A stretch of DNA of 64,000 nt from Vitellaria paradoxa (GCA_019916065.1 CM034242.1:43653010-43717009), one strand, 5' to 3'; positions 12,401-23,812 are shown, counted from the stretch's first letter. Notes: generated by a model not told the origin, from the letters alone. Numbers and translations are program-made.

Positions 12401-15400
12401 AAATTGACGGAAATCACCATGTGTCCACACAATAGACAGATGGAGTTTCTTATCAATAAATTTGACAGAAGGAGCCAAAGTGGAACAAGTTGAAAGTGTA
12501 GTAAGCAAGATATGACAATTTAAAATAATAAGCAAAAGTGAAATTAGAGATAACATACAAGTGTTAAGTAAAATTTAGCCTAATTTGCAAGAAGCAGCTC
12601 TTAAATACCAGTTGTTAGACGCTTCTTTTGTCCACCAGAGATACCCCTCTCATCTCATCACCCACCATAGTGTCAGCACAGATATCTAATTCAAGAATCT
12701 ATCATAATACCTAAATATATTAGTTAAAAGTAGAAAATTGAGCAGGTAAATGAAACCATATATACACTGGCAAGGCAGGGGAAGGGAGGAAGAAAATTAA
12801 CCTTGAGGACATAGTCAGTCACCAACTAGATTCTTGTCCAGCCATGGCAGTGGCTTTCATGAACGCATCAATCTCAGGGTCTGGTTTAATGCCCGACTCT
12901 TTTTCTCTTCTAGGACAATTCCACAAGCAGCTCATACCTGGTTCCTACTCCAAGCAACGTCCAGCAAAATCCAAACGTCTCTCTGACGGTCATCTCACCA
13001 TCGTGAAGATCATACTGACTAATGTAAGCAGAGGTTCTCTGAGGATAAACTCAGACATCTTGTGACCACAATAAGTGATATTTCCCGTTCCTATCCACGG
13101 ACAAAAACGTCATAAGGTTAAGGACCATAATAATATAATTAAAAAAAAAAAAAAAAGGCTTCTCTTCTCTCTCTCTGTCCCCCCCTTTTTTTTTGTAAAC
13201 ACGACACTGTGAAAAAGATAGAGAACGTCGTACCCTTAAATCCTTGTCCATCCTTCCAGCAAGTGCTATAGCAAAGTGGTCTTTCCAGAGCCTGGGAGGT
13301 CCCAGCAGTAGTGTCATCCTGTAGAAAACACATATGTTTCAAATACTTGGAAAGTAGCATTGGCATATTTGACACAATCTAAACAAGCCGCAACACGAAT
13401 TATTAAGAGAAATCTCGAATACAAAATGACACGAACACTTATAACCCAAAAATTACATGATATAGCATCATCTGAGGTGATTATAAAATAAATTCATTCT
13501 TTAAAGTATTTCTTTGATTGTGAGATATTTGGGCATAAACATGAATTAACATGAATAAAGACAATATAAATCCCAGAGCACGATATTAGAAAATCAATAA
13601 GCGGGTTCACATTAGCAAGGTGTTTTTTTTTTTTTTTTTTTTTTTTTTTCATGGGTAGTTAAAATACTTATTTGCCAAGGGGTTGCAGTTATAAACTTAA
13701 AATATCAAAGGAAGCAGATGTTTTTTTTTTTTTTTTTTTTTTCATGGGTAGTTAAAATACTTATTTTGCAAGGGGTTGCAGTTATAAACTTAAAATATCA
13801 AAGGAAGGCAGTGGAAAAAGTCGTTGAAACCACAACTTCAATCAATTTAACAATCATGCTTTCAGGATAAGATCATTCATTGAAATCATGGATTGTACTT
13901 CATTGAAGTTGTGTCTGGAAGTCACAACATTGATGTCTCGGTGTTACAAACCACAGCTTTTAAGTATGAAAGGGAGGTTTCAAGAATCAACCTAAGACTT
14001 TATTACACTACAGCTTGTGACAAATTAAGTTTGAAATTAATTTTTTATTATTATTATTATTATCATCATCATCATCAATTTATTATTTTTATAAAATCAA
14101 CATGAATTGGGTTTGCATTAAAACTTGATAAAGATTGGTACCTTGAGGGCTTGACAATCCCACTCACATCTTGGAGTATCTTGACAACTCTTTTCTTGGA
14201 TGGGAGTAGCTTCATCAATCCAAGAACACCCTATTCATATTCATATGAAAACAAAAAAGTCATTTACCACCAGACTTGCATAAACATTCTGATCTACAAC
14301 ATAAATATTGAGGAGTTAAATTAACCCAAACAAATCAAAAGATTTTCAAATTTTAGGTAAATAACGGCCATCCCTCCTCTCCTCTCCACCCCACCCAACC
14401 TTCCTGCCTCAGAAGAGAAAATAATACGACGCGGGAGAGAAAAGGAAATGATAATGAATCTTCTAATATATATTTTTTATTTTTATAATAGAAAAGTAAC
14501 TCATATGTGTCTTTTTTTTTTTTTTTTTGGTAACCCACAATTTCACCGACTTATTGCAATCCTTAAGTTATATAGCATATGAGTAAATTAGTGAGATATA
14601 TGATGCCTCTCAACTAACTGCGTAGCTGATAGATATACTGGGGAGATGTACGTTATCTCTTTCTTTCACGCACACATTACTTAAATTAATAATTAAACCC
14701 ATCTAATCAATATTTTTTATTATAAAAATTTAAATTATATTGTAAGTTCTCTTTCTAAAATTTTTTTACAAACGGACGGACAATTATCACTTGAATTTTT
14801 AAAAAAATTCATTTAAAGAATATGATTTATATAACTTCCTATGATAAAAATTAACAACATATAGGATTTCTAAAAGTAATTTTCTATTATTAAAATTTAA
14901 ATTATATTGATAAGTTATCTTTATAGATATTTTTTTATAAGGGGTGGACAATTGACACCTAAATTTTTTTAAAAAAATTCACTTATTTTATTATAAAATT
15001 TAAGAATATTTTGGATAAAATAATTAATATATTTGGATTTAAAAAAAAATATTTTCTACCATCAAAACTTAAATGAGATTAATAAGATTGATAATTATGT
15101 AAAACCAAAAGCCAAGTCTTAAGATTGTTTCTATCATTTTAACCCATCTAAACAAAGAATAAATATAAAAGAAAAAGAAGATTAAAGCGGATGAAGCTTA
15201 ATTTGGAGAGGATGTACCACTTCCCATATTTAAAAAGTATAATGACATTTTTAATTATATTATTTGCTTTACTTTCTACTTCTTTTCCCATTTCTTTCAA
15301 ATAAAAAAATAATTAATTTTTCTTTACCACTTTTTGTTTCTTTCCTTCCCTTTCATCTTACTTATTTTATTTTATTTTCTTTGTCTTTCTCTATCATTTT

Positions 15401-16726
15401 CTCAAATAAAGGCTTAAAATTTCAATTATAAATTAATTTCGAGACCCTTTTGAGACACAATTTTTAGTAAAAAATTACGAATTTTAAATTTTTTTTGGTA
15501 AATTATCTACTTTTGTCACTTTTTTACTCATTTACAATAACTTGTTAACTCGAAAATTATTAAAAATTGTTAAAATTTGTCAAAAATTTTATCAAATATC
15601 TAAAAATTACAAAAAATTATTAAAAATTACTACTTACTCTGCAAAACGCATGAAAATTTTTAATTAACAGTTTTTAGTAAAAAATATCAAAAATTATTAA
15701 AATTTAAACCTTCAAATAGTACCTTCGACTCGACAAATATAGCACAAAATATGAGAAAATCCAACCATAGTTAAAATTAAGTAATTAAGCTAGAAAACAA
15801 AGGCAGCACAATTTATAAATCTACCTCTATTTGGTTCAAAGTAGCATTTCGAAGGGTTGGAAGTGCCCTCGAACCGACGTAGGCATCTCCTTCTATGAAT
15901 AAATGCTCGAACCGTACCTCGATCTTTGGGATATCAATTCCTACTCTGTTCAACACCCAGATCAAAAACTCAAAAATATATATATATATATTAAAAAATA
16001 AATAAATAAATAAATAATGTAAACAATCAAAATGATTGGTTAAATTAAAATTTCATTTTTATTAGTTATTATCGATATTGTAATATATTAAATTTTAACA
16101 TAAAATACACTTAACATATTTTATTTTACTACTTGTTCTTTTAATTGTGTTTTTGTTTATGCCTAATGTCACAATTGAATAATTTTTTATAATTAGTTTA
16201 GACTAATAAAAAAATAAGAATATATTTACAAGAAAGGAAAAAAATTTAAATAAAAGAGAAGAAGAAGAAGAAGATTTAAGAAAGAAATTGACCGTGACTT
16301 TTACCTATCAATCCGATCTCGGAGCCTTTGAAGAAAACTCTCGTTATCTTGTTCGACAACTCTGAATATGCTCTCCATGAGAAGCTTCTTGTCCTTACTT
16401 CCGAGGTTTGCGACATCAACCTCTTCGTGGACAGTCCTTCCACTCTCCAAAACTTGCTTTAGAATCCCTTTCCTAAGCCTGTCGTACGTTGGAAGTCTCT
16501 CAATGGCCGCCCACTTCAGCTCTTCCTCATCGTTCTCTCTCTCACCAGTACTCCTCCGGAAAACATCAGCAGCAGTACCAGTTCCCCACGCTTCCCGGAG
16601 ACTGGCCGACGCCCAACTCCTCCGGCTAACGGAACCGCTACTCAACCGCCTGCTCATCGACCACCCCAAGTCATCTCCGGCCAATTCACCGGCCGCCATT
16701 TTTCTCCCGCTGTCACTAAAATTCAT
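3455..16726 (-). CDS. Full-size ABCG (PDR-type) ABC transporter, 20 exons, frame broken as sequenced
   Basis: Exons (- strand, 5' to 3'): 16726-16305, 15945-15825, 14230-14142, 13318-13234, 13090-12802, 12698-12609, 12097-11199, 11025-10866, 9824-9722, 9605-9441, 9361-9238, 8980-8836, 8140-7809, 6887-6595, 6498-6415, 5749-5617, 5417-5190, 5092-4921, 4713-4459, 3766-3455. Order is N-terminal PDR region ([19 protein letters not shown]), NBD1, TMD1, NBD2, TMD2, as in plant plasma-membrane PDR exporters. NBD2 shows Walker [23 protein letters not shown] and [19 protein letters not shown]1 shows SGGQKKRL and, across indels, [17 protein letters not shown]2 includes [20 protein letters not shown] and [20 protein letters not shown]. 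All 19 introns are GT-AG. Correcting about 28 single-base indels in exons 4-14, 16 and 20 gives exactly 1,490 codons, the usual PDR size, ending at the family-typical stop near 3498. As written, the frame breaks in exon 4 and the last exon runs on to 3455. The substrate cannot be deduced. The start is the ATG at 16726; MAAGEL nine residues later is an alternative. Confidence 0.88.
5465..5492. repeat. T15-G13 homopolymer junction in PDR intron
   Basis: Fifteen T followed at once by thirteen G, then a G-rich stretch, between the exons at 5417 and 5617 of the transporter. Confidence 0.9.
6888..7808. repeat. Large PDR intron with hairpin-forming repeats
   Basis: This 921-bp intron is much longer than the gene's usual introns. 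It holds two related segments beginning AACATTG at about 7023 and 7104. The second contains the inverted repeat GCAGTA...AACCGCC / GGCGGTT...TACTGC at 7117-7157. The part 7321-7800 reads like retroelement LTR sequence (for example a GGGTTCAAGAACCAGGTAAATC-like tract near 7521), but no termini were found. Confidence 0.4.
9900..10680 (+). mobile_element. LTR-like insertion in PDR intron (candidate)
   Basis: The intron between exons at 9824 and 10866 is over 1 kb. Its middle has a promoter-like block with CTATATAAGG at about 10237-10246, followed by an untranslated-leader-like stretch (GTGCTTCAAGAGACCTCTCTC) and T-rich 3' sequence. This order fits U3-R-U5 of a solo or decayed LTR. No target-site duplication or TG...CA ends were identified. 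Confidence 0.35.
12098..12608. other. PDR intron with non-autonomous repeat-like sequence
   Basis: The intron between exons at 12097 and 12609. It carries an A-run (12121-12134), a second A-run near 12390, and a stretch with CACTTCGGCCC and GCTCCACTTTGCCCCC opposite CCAAAGTGGAAC about 100 bp later. The CCACTTTG / CAAAGTGG arms suggest a small inverted-repeat element. No gene content was seen. Confidence 0.3.
13621..13816. repeat. Tandem duplication of a ~97-bp unit beginning with a T run
   Basis: Two almost identical units, about 13621-13718 and 13719-13816. Each starts with 21-28 T, then CATGGGTAGTTAAAATACTT, and ends with TTATAAACTTAAAATATCAA plus AGGAAG. Only T-run length and one- or two-base slips differ. 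It lies in the intron between exons 3 and 4 of the PDR gene. The copies are recent, or an assembly duplication at the homopolymer. Confidence 0.9.
14042..14077. repeat. TTA/TCA trinucleotide microsatellite
   Basis: A run of TTA/ATT units passes directly into ATC units in a PDR intron. This is simple sequence only. Confidence 0.85.
14510..14650 (-). repeat. Possible SINE 3' end (T run then GGTAACCC)
   Basis: A run of 17-18 T followed by GGTAACCCACAA. The same T-run/GGTAACCCA signature ends the element at about 22620. On the minus strand this reads GGGTTACC then poly-A, a SINE-like tail. No clear B box is present here. Confidence 0.3.
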
Positions 16727-16888
16727 CACCTTGTATGTTGACTAGGGAAAAGTGAAAATTTTCATGTCATCCCAGTACGTGTTCGTAAGCCGCGTGCAGA
16801 GATTCATTACCTTATCCTAATTATACGTGGAGAGGAAAGGCCAAAATGTTCACTTCATCTAATTCTGTACGAATCCAATCAAAGTAAA

Positions 16889-16899
16889 TGTATATATAC
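16889..16899 (-). promoter_or_regulatory. Candidate TATA box of the PDR gene
   Basis: TGTATATATAC on the minus strand, about 165 bp upstream of the transporter ATG. It is the best TATA-like motif in the upstream 300 bp. The region is AT-rich, so chance occurrence is possible. Confidence 0.3.
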
Positions 16900-16914
16900 A
16901 CAAAGATATTTAAG

Positions 16915-17320
16915 ACTTGTTTGGCGTGTAAAAAGTTAAAGGAAAAATTTTTAAAATTTCTAAAATTCTCTAACACATTTTACTCTCTTTATACTTTATG
17001 AAATTTTTATAAATATGTATATATCTATATATACATATTAACAAATGTTTACAAAGTTTAATAAAATTTTTACAAACTTCAATAATGTTTTCATAAATCT
17101 TAATAATTTTTTTAAAATTTAAAAACTTTTTAACGACTTTCAAATAAATTTTGGTTAAAGCTGTCCGAACAAATTCCCTCTTTAAAAATGTGATGCAAAA
17201 ATAAAAAATAACACTATCTATCTTTAAAAAATATAATTTAATAACTGCACATTTAATATAAAAAAATTACTCATAATATTTTTTTAATTATTTTTTGATA
17301 CTCCAAACACCCTCTTACTT
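16915..17320. mobile_element. MITE-like repeat (family shared with 51127-51612)
   Basis: Starts GACTTGTTTGGCGTGT and ends with TACTCCAAACACCCTC, so the GTTTGG/CCAAAC ends are inverted. The interior shares ordered blocks with 51127-51612 (AAAATTT...TCTAACACATTTT, then repeated ACAAATTTTTACAA and CATAAATCTTAATAATTTTT). AT-rich with no coding capacity. Confidence 0.5.
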
Positions 17321-19514
17321 TCCTCACGTGAATTAACTATGAGTGGGAGTTGACAGGGAGTTGTTGAACATGCGCATCATGAGAACGTCCGAGACAATGC
17401 TTGAAGGGGATGAGTTATAATGAAACAAAAATGTATTAATTAATAGAATGGACAATGAAGATATTTTGTTGGCGAGATGTTAGAAATCAATACTAGGGTG
17501 TGGCTCATTAAGTTAAAATTAACTACTTACCAAAAAAAATTAAAATTTAATTACTTATAATAAAACAAATTAAAAATTTTTAAATTCATTTTTATCATTA
17601 TATAATTTTAACTGCACCGCCCACAATTTTAATGTTACATAACAAATATCAAAAAAAATTTTCTTCTCCTCAACATAAGTTTCATCAAATATATATATAG
17701 GTTGTATTTGATTTATTAAAAATTATTGATAAATTTTATAAATTTTTAAAAATTATTTATTTTTTTTTATACTAATTACGAATTTACAAATTATCCGATT
17801 TCCTTTATTATTTATCATTTCAAACGCACTAACAATATTGGTGTGTTTAAAATTGAATAAATTGATATAAATTTACAGAAATTGTAGTCCCATAACGTAA
17901 AAAAATTTATAAAAATTTAAGTAAATCAAATGAACCCCTCCCCCGGGGGGTTGGTCTTTACTGACACTGACAGCCGCACATGTTGGTGAGTGATGTGACC
18001 TTCTTCTTTTATTTGTTATGTTTTTGTTTTCACTCTTTGGGGACCGTATTTATGGTTATGGTTGTACCTTTATCTTTCGGAAATAATTATATTATCAACT
18101 TTTTGGTGTTATTTAATTTGTAAAAAAAAAAAAACAAAATAAGACAGATTAAAATTTGATTGAAAAAAATTAAAAAATATTATAAAAATTAAAATTTTTT
18201 AATATATTTTGAAGATCCTAACACTCTTTTAACACTCAATTTTTTCACTTTTATTATCAAGATTTGATATTCGATGAATGTGACTCTTGGTATACTCTAA
18301 TATGAGAGTGTCTGAAGTGACAAAAAAATAAAAAAGTGAGGTAAGTTGTGAGTTCATAAATTCGTGCAGTGACATAAAAAGAAGAATAATTTTTAGAGAT
18401 TTTTAGAAATTTTTAGAGATTTTTTTTGTAACACGCCAAACGCAGCCTATAGGTAGATGTAAGTTGGGTTATAGAAGTTGAAGTGTTTAAATTAATATGT
18501 CTTGATTTTATTCAAATAAATTTGACTGAATTAGTAATTTTTCTTTGACTAAATTAATAAATTTTGGTTAAATTTAGATTGTTAATTTAAACACTTCAAC
18601 CCCTCTAATCCCACCATGTTTGTGACTTTTATTAAATTTTTAATTAAAATAGAATTAGAAAAAATTAACAAAAGTGACTAAAATAGTAGATAATAAGGAT
18701 ATTTAAATTAATTATTAATTAAGAATTATTTAAAGAAAATAAAAAAGTTGTAAAAGATATAAGTTGACATCTAACAAAGAAAAAAAATATAAATCTCAAT
18801 TATATGATAATTATAAAATTTTATTTTTTAATACTATTAAAGTTATAGTTAAGTAGTTATAAGAAATTTAATAATATTATAAAAATAAGAAAAAAAATTC
18901 ATCAAAAAAAAATTTATAAATTTTAAAACCTCTACATTATTCTTAATATTTACTTTATATAAAAGTGCAAATATATTTTGATACGGTGTATTCATTTGCA
19001 ATTAAAAGGTTGGAATTCTTTTTCACCCTGTAGTTAAAAATATTATTTTATTTTTACATTATAAAAATCTAAATTCTTATTCATAATTTTTAATGTAATT
19101 TTATGTATTAACTATTTTACCTTTCATCATATTAAAGTAGCTAACCATTTTTGTGTAATTAAGATGAATAAGATGGTTTTTCTATGCAAAAAATCAAAAG
19201 TTAATTTTTGATTTTCTTTCTGCCAAATCCTTGCCATCTATCGTGGACGGAATCACATCCCTTGTGGTGTGGGCCACCGACTCCACTGAAATTATATATA
19301 TATATATATATTATATAATTATTTTTTTCCAATTTATACTTTTGTTAATCAAATTTTATGATTTTGATAATTCGTTTTTATTATTCACTTATAATTTTCG
19401 GTTCTCTGATGCGGTTCACATATATACAATGTTAATTTTTTGTCAAAGTTATTAAAATTATCAATTTTGTTAAAATAATTTTATCTGTTAAAATTATTTT
19501 CACAAATTTTATTA

Positions 19515-19663
19515 TGGGTTGTTTGAAGTTATATAAAATTGTAAAAGTAAATATTTCGTAATTCGTGCAGTGAGTGAAAAATTTAAATTTTATTATCTCA
19601 TAATTCGTGTTTGTAGAGATTTATAAGATTTTATTTTATTTTGTGTAATTCCAAACAGAGCCT
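19515..19663. mobile_element. ~150-bp MITE, family with ATTCGTGCAGTGAG core
   Basis: Begins TGGGTTGTTTGAAGTTATA and ends AATTCCAAACAGAGCC, with inverted GTTTG/CAAAC termini. The core TAATTCGTGCAGTGAGT...TAGAGATTTATAAGATTTTA recurs at 53947-54108 and, inverted, at 61418-61545. Confidence 0.65.
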
Positions 19664-19978
19664 ATATTATTACAAAATCATTCTTATAATTTTATCATAA
19701 AATATTATCAAAATTTTCATTCCTCAATCAGTCGCATGTTTGTTTGAAATTGTTCTTGCTGAAATTGTAATATCCTCTATCTCTCTCTCTCGCTCTCTCT
19801 CTCGCTCTCTCTGTGCAAAACCCACAAGCCGCCATTATTGAGAAATTATGTAAGAAAATATAACAAAATTTAACATTTTACTGAACACCTAAACGGTAAA
19901 ATTTGATTTTTGGCAACTCAAAAATTAGCTAAAAAATTACTAAAAGTTGATTTTTATGTGTTTGGTAAAATCACAAAT

Positions 19979-20130
19979 TTTGTCACTTTTTTACTTTGCT
20001 ACAGTAAAAAGTACCACCCTATCATTACAACTTTTTTGATTTGCTACAGTAAAAAATACACCAAACACCCAAAAGTTACAACCTTTTTTGCTTTGCTACA
20101 GTAAAAAATTTATCAAACACCCAAAAGTTA
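19979..20130. repeat. Short direct repeats with TTTGCTACAGTAAAAA
   Basis: The motif TTTGCTACAGTAAAAA (once TTTACTTTGCTACAG...) occurs three times about 45-55 bp apart, separated by CACCAAACACCCAAAAGTTA-like spacers. The whole is probably a MITE of about 320 bp (19880-20245) that ends in CAAACACCCTC. Confidence 0.6.
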
Positions 20131-20451
20131 TTAAAAAATACTAAAAATTTCACTTGATTCAACCAAACACACAAAAAAAGTATAAAAAAAACAACCAAAA
20201 AATTACCAAAACTTAAATTTTTTTTTAACTTACAAACACCCTCTAAAAATTATGACGCGATGCGCCACCGATATGGTGCCTCTGGCAGGAGTAGAGAGAG
20301 AAGGAAGCTTTTTTTATATAGGTCCTTTTTTGCAGTGGATATCGATGATGGGTTGTCAATGACGCAGGGATTTACAGACGCCTTGTCTGACCCGGGTCTT
20401 CAATTACTTCTCTGACGAATCGGTAAAATTCCAAGGTCGTTCTCCAAAGAC

Positions 20452-20960
20452 ATGACAGTGATTTCTCCTCACAGATTCATTGCCAGAGGTGGAAGTCTGC
20501 CAAGGTATCCAATGGAATCGCTATAACCAGAAGAATTGAGACAGTGTGTGATTAACCAAAATTTATTTATTTTTATTAATTTTTTTATATTTTTTTAATT
20601 AAATTTCATTACATATCATTTTTAATAAATTTTTATATTTTTAACTAATTAAACACACCTTAGAGCAAACTCTAGTGCATTCTGCATTGTTTTGTTGTGG
20701 TGTACAAAATGTGAAGTATTAAAATAAAGGTATGCTAATTAAAAATAAATAAAATTTTTGATGATTTTTAATTTTCAAAAATATTGAAATTTATATTAAT
20801 CTAAAATTTTAAGTCTTTGTTAAAACTAGAATTGAAAGAAACAATTTTTTTTAGATTAAAATTAATAATTAAATATAAATAACGGTAATATCTAAATACA
20901 CGCAGTAATTTCTCCTCATAGATTTATGGCCAGCGGTGGACGTCTGCCAATTTACCGATT
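20452..20960. repeat. Diverged ~60-bp duplicate pair
   Basis: TGATTTCTCCTCACAGATTC...GAGGTGGAAGTCTGCCAA at about 20459-20505 and TAATTTCTCCTCATAGATTT...GCGGTGGACGTCTGCCAA at about 20907-20953 align without gaps. No flanking similarity and no known family were recognised. Confidence 0.7.
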
Positions 20961-21281
20961 GTCTTTGTTATTACCCTTTCTTAGCTTGACGTACCTTGGT
21001 AACACTTCTGCTCTTCGAATTCTTTTCTTTAGTTAAGAATGAAAAATTTTGAAAATTAACTGTAGATAAATTTTGAAAATTAACTGTAGACAAAATTTTC
21101 TTTTCTTGTTTACGTGAATTGCAATTATATGTATATATAGTTTTTTTTTTTTTTTTTGTGGCTCTTAAACTTTCTCACATATTGAAATCTAAACTGTTAT
21201 CATTAGTTAATTCCTTGAATTTTGATCCAATTAGATAAAGAAAAACCATAAGAGCGTGGATAAATAAATATCATTTTTATT

Positions 21282-21287
<6 letters not shown>

Positions 21288-21324
<37 letters not shown>
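21288..21324. repeat. (AT)n microsatellite
   Basis: About 18 AT dinucleotides, uninterrupted. Confidence 0.95.
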
Positions 21325-21327
<3 letters not shown>

Positions 21328-21392
21328 AAAAACTATAAAACTAAAATTAAATAATAAATTTTTACAAATCTATTCAATTAAATTTTATCACA

Positions 21393-21421
21393 GAGAGGGA
21401 GAGGGAGAGGGAGAGGGAGAC
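21393..21421. repeat. (GGGAGA)n minisatellite
   Basis: Four perfect GGGAGA units preceded by GAGA. Confidence 0.9.
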
Positions 21422-22621
21422 TCAAGAGAAATTAGAAAGAAACTATTAAACATGACCTTATCTATCTGGATCTAACGAAGGATATGATACTAAACAGATT
21501 TGATTGACATCATCAAATCCATATAGCCGACCTCACCTAGTGAGAAAATGTTTAGCTTGATTTGATTTGATTTGATTAGTGGCACGTGACAAATTTTAAT
21601 TAAAAGAAATTAAAAAAATTAATAATTTTTTTATAACTTTTGTAAAATTGGATGCACCAAATATCTCTGCATCACATGGGTAACTGTTATATATATATAT
21701 ATATATATAACTTCCATGCACCTCCAACTTGTTATTGCAACCACATATTAACAAATTTTGCTTAAATTTCTTCGCATGCATAGAGCAATCTAGCTCGCTA
21801 GGTGTAATTAAATAGCTGACAGGTGGGGCAACCATGCACCGATCTAATAAATGACATTGTCCTCGGCCTCACCTCCAAACTAACCTTAATCACATGTCCA
21901 TAATTTGGTAGGCCACTGAGATCGATGTCACAAAGCACAAACAAAGACTCGACAATTGAGTGCTAATGCGCCATATCTCTACAATTTTATGTATATATGA
22001 TTGTGTGTGTGTGTATATATAATTATCAAGCAACCTTGAGATGAATAATTGATGGAATCATTTATCCGAATATTCCAAAATCATGCTTGAGAAAAATTCT
22101 CAAGTGATAATGATAAAATTAATTAGGAGATCAGTGCTGTGTTTGGAACGTAAATTTGAAGGAGGAGAGAAAAAAACAATTCACTTTGTAAGAAAGTAAA
22201 ATGAGATGAATATCTAAATTATTTCAATTTTATTTTTGTTAAGTTACAAAAAAAAATTAGAAAAAGATAAACAAGTATTTTTTAAATTAATTTTTACTAA
22301 GTTAAGTATGAAAAAAGATACCAAATAGTAATGTCAATATTGCATCTACTTGAAGGATAATTCAAATAATAAGATTTTAGATTTCTTCTCTAATCCGTCA
22401 ATGGTCATTAGTTTAAATCCTTCATATAATTGGTATTATTTTTAAACAAGGGTAATTAAATTTAAAAAGAAAAAAACGAGTTTTCAAAGGGTCAATCCTC
22501 ACTGGCGTTATCCTCTCCAGTCACAAATTTCCACCCCACGTTGCGTGCAGTCCGCAGAGATATTCGAGCCGTTGACCTATCAAATGAACTATTCGCCCTA
22601 TTGGATTCTGTTCAAGTGATT

Positions 22622-22800
22622 TTTTTTGGTAACCCATAATCTAAATTAGGCAAATTCCATTGAAATCATCTCACTTCATCAAATCGGGGACAGAAGGTTA
22701 CCTTTAAAGTACTGTCAAGTTAATTATAAATCTATTGTCAGTGTAATTCAAACTCACGACATCAGAGTTTTACAGTTTGTCGTGGGTATTTCTTGACTAT
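22622..22800 (-). mobile_element. tRNA-derived SINE candidate
   Basis: On the minus strand the element begins GGGATAATTCAATAGTCAAG (A-box-like), has GTGAGTTTGAATTACACTG (B-box-like, near GGTTCGAATCC) about 40 bp later, and ends GGGTTACCAAAAAAAA. A box, B box and A-rich tail in this order fit a pol III SINE. The flanks were not resolved into a clear target-site duplication. Confidence 0.5.
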
Positions 22801-23045
22801 TGAATTATCCCGTAAGAGCGTATTGGATTTTGATTGGTCAAATTTGTCATTTCACACTCTCTCTCTCTCTACCCCTCTCTCTAATTTTAAGGTTAGTTAA
22901 TTTTAGGAGGAGTTACACCAACGTCCCTATTTTTTTTTTCCTCAAAAGATTCGCTTACAAATCCCAACGTCTACGTCCCAAAATTACACAGCACACCTCT
23001 TTTATTAGTGTTCATTGAGAACAGAGACGGCAAATGGTCATATTA

Positions 23046-23552
23046 GGCTTCGTTTGGTCCCACAAAAATTGTTAAAAATTTTTAAAAATTTTTATAAAAT
23101 TTTACATATTCTCATATTCTTAAAATTTAAAAAATATTCAATATCTTTCAAAAAACAAAAAGTCGATAACAAAAATTCAGTTAAACAAATAGTAAAAATT
23201 TTTTGCCATTCTCACTATGGACTTCTAAACTACAAAATGACACCACTTTGACTATTTTTGTGGCGTTTTTAAAACCGTTTCAACAGATTGTAGAACCTGT
23301 TCCGACGGAATTGCGTGGACAACTTTCGTCCAAATGGTTTTTACAATCCGTTTGGACGAATTGTAGTATAAAGAAGTAATGACTGCCTAAAATTTTGAAT
23401 CCGTCCAAATAGAAATCCGATCCGTTGGAACGAAATTTTACTATTTATCTCCAAAAAATCACAGTTTGAGCGGTGTGCACCAAATATAAAAAGTTTTCTC
23501 AAATCATATTTTATTTCATTTTTTCTCACTTTCTAGTGTACCAAACACAGCC
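23046..23552 (+). mobile_element. Tourist-like MITE (507 bp) with TTA target duplication
   Basis: Flanked by TTA on both sides (23043-23045 and 23553-23555). Ends are GGCTTCGTTTGGT and ACCAAACACAGCC, imperfect inverted repeats. A TTA duplication with GGC-type ends is the PIF/Harbinger (Tourist) hallmark. The interior matches 24202-24656 and, inverted, 32371-32870 (for example AAACCGTTTCAACAGATTGT and GTCCAAATGG / GTCCAAACAG tracts). No ORF. Confidence 0.75.
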
Positions 23553-23654
23553 TTAGGGTCAAGTTTTGTCGTACCTGATTACTCTAAAAATTCTCAAATT
23601 CGATTCCACTTGTTTATACATACAGAGAAGTACTTATGTGTGTCCATATATATA

Positions 23655-23812
23655 GGGGTGTTTGATAGACAAAAAGTGAAGGTAAAAGTACAATAAAAGT
23701 GAAAAGATGTGACATAAAGGTGATAGGTGAAAATTTTTGATTGAAAAAAAATACAAAAATTAATTAAAATTAATAAATTTTGGTAAAATTTGGTGTGACT
23801 AAACAAGCCCAT
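23655..23812. mobile_element. ~155-bp MITE with GTGATAGGTGA core
   Basis: Starts GGGTGTTTGATAGAC and ends GTGTGACTAAACAAGCCC. The interior GATGTGACATAAAGGTGATAG is shared with relatives at 24955, 25471 and (inverted) 30460 and 46193. Confidence 0.5.

Larger units (their letters stand above)
17321..23045. other. Gene-free AT-rich intergenic region
   Basis: No supported gene. It contains small GTTTGG-ended repeats (about 17700-17935, 18100-18455, 19515-19663), CT-rich simple sequence (19778-19812), microsatellites, and a GC-richer block at 20250-20540 with no usable frame. About 22500-22620 is also GC-richer and unassigned. Confidence 0.6.

Noticed and set aside
3455..16726. Calling the PDR gene a clear-cut pseudogene
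   Set aside because: Only one-base indels are present, splice sites and codons are otherwise intact, and the indels stop abruptly upstream of exon 4; error in the sequence is at least as likely.
19979..20130. CRISPR-like short direct repeats
   Set aside because: Only three imperfect repeats with similar spacers inside a plant MITE; no array and no cas genes.
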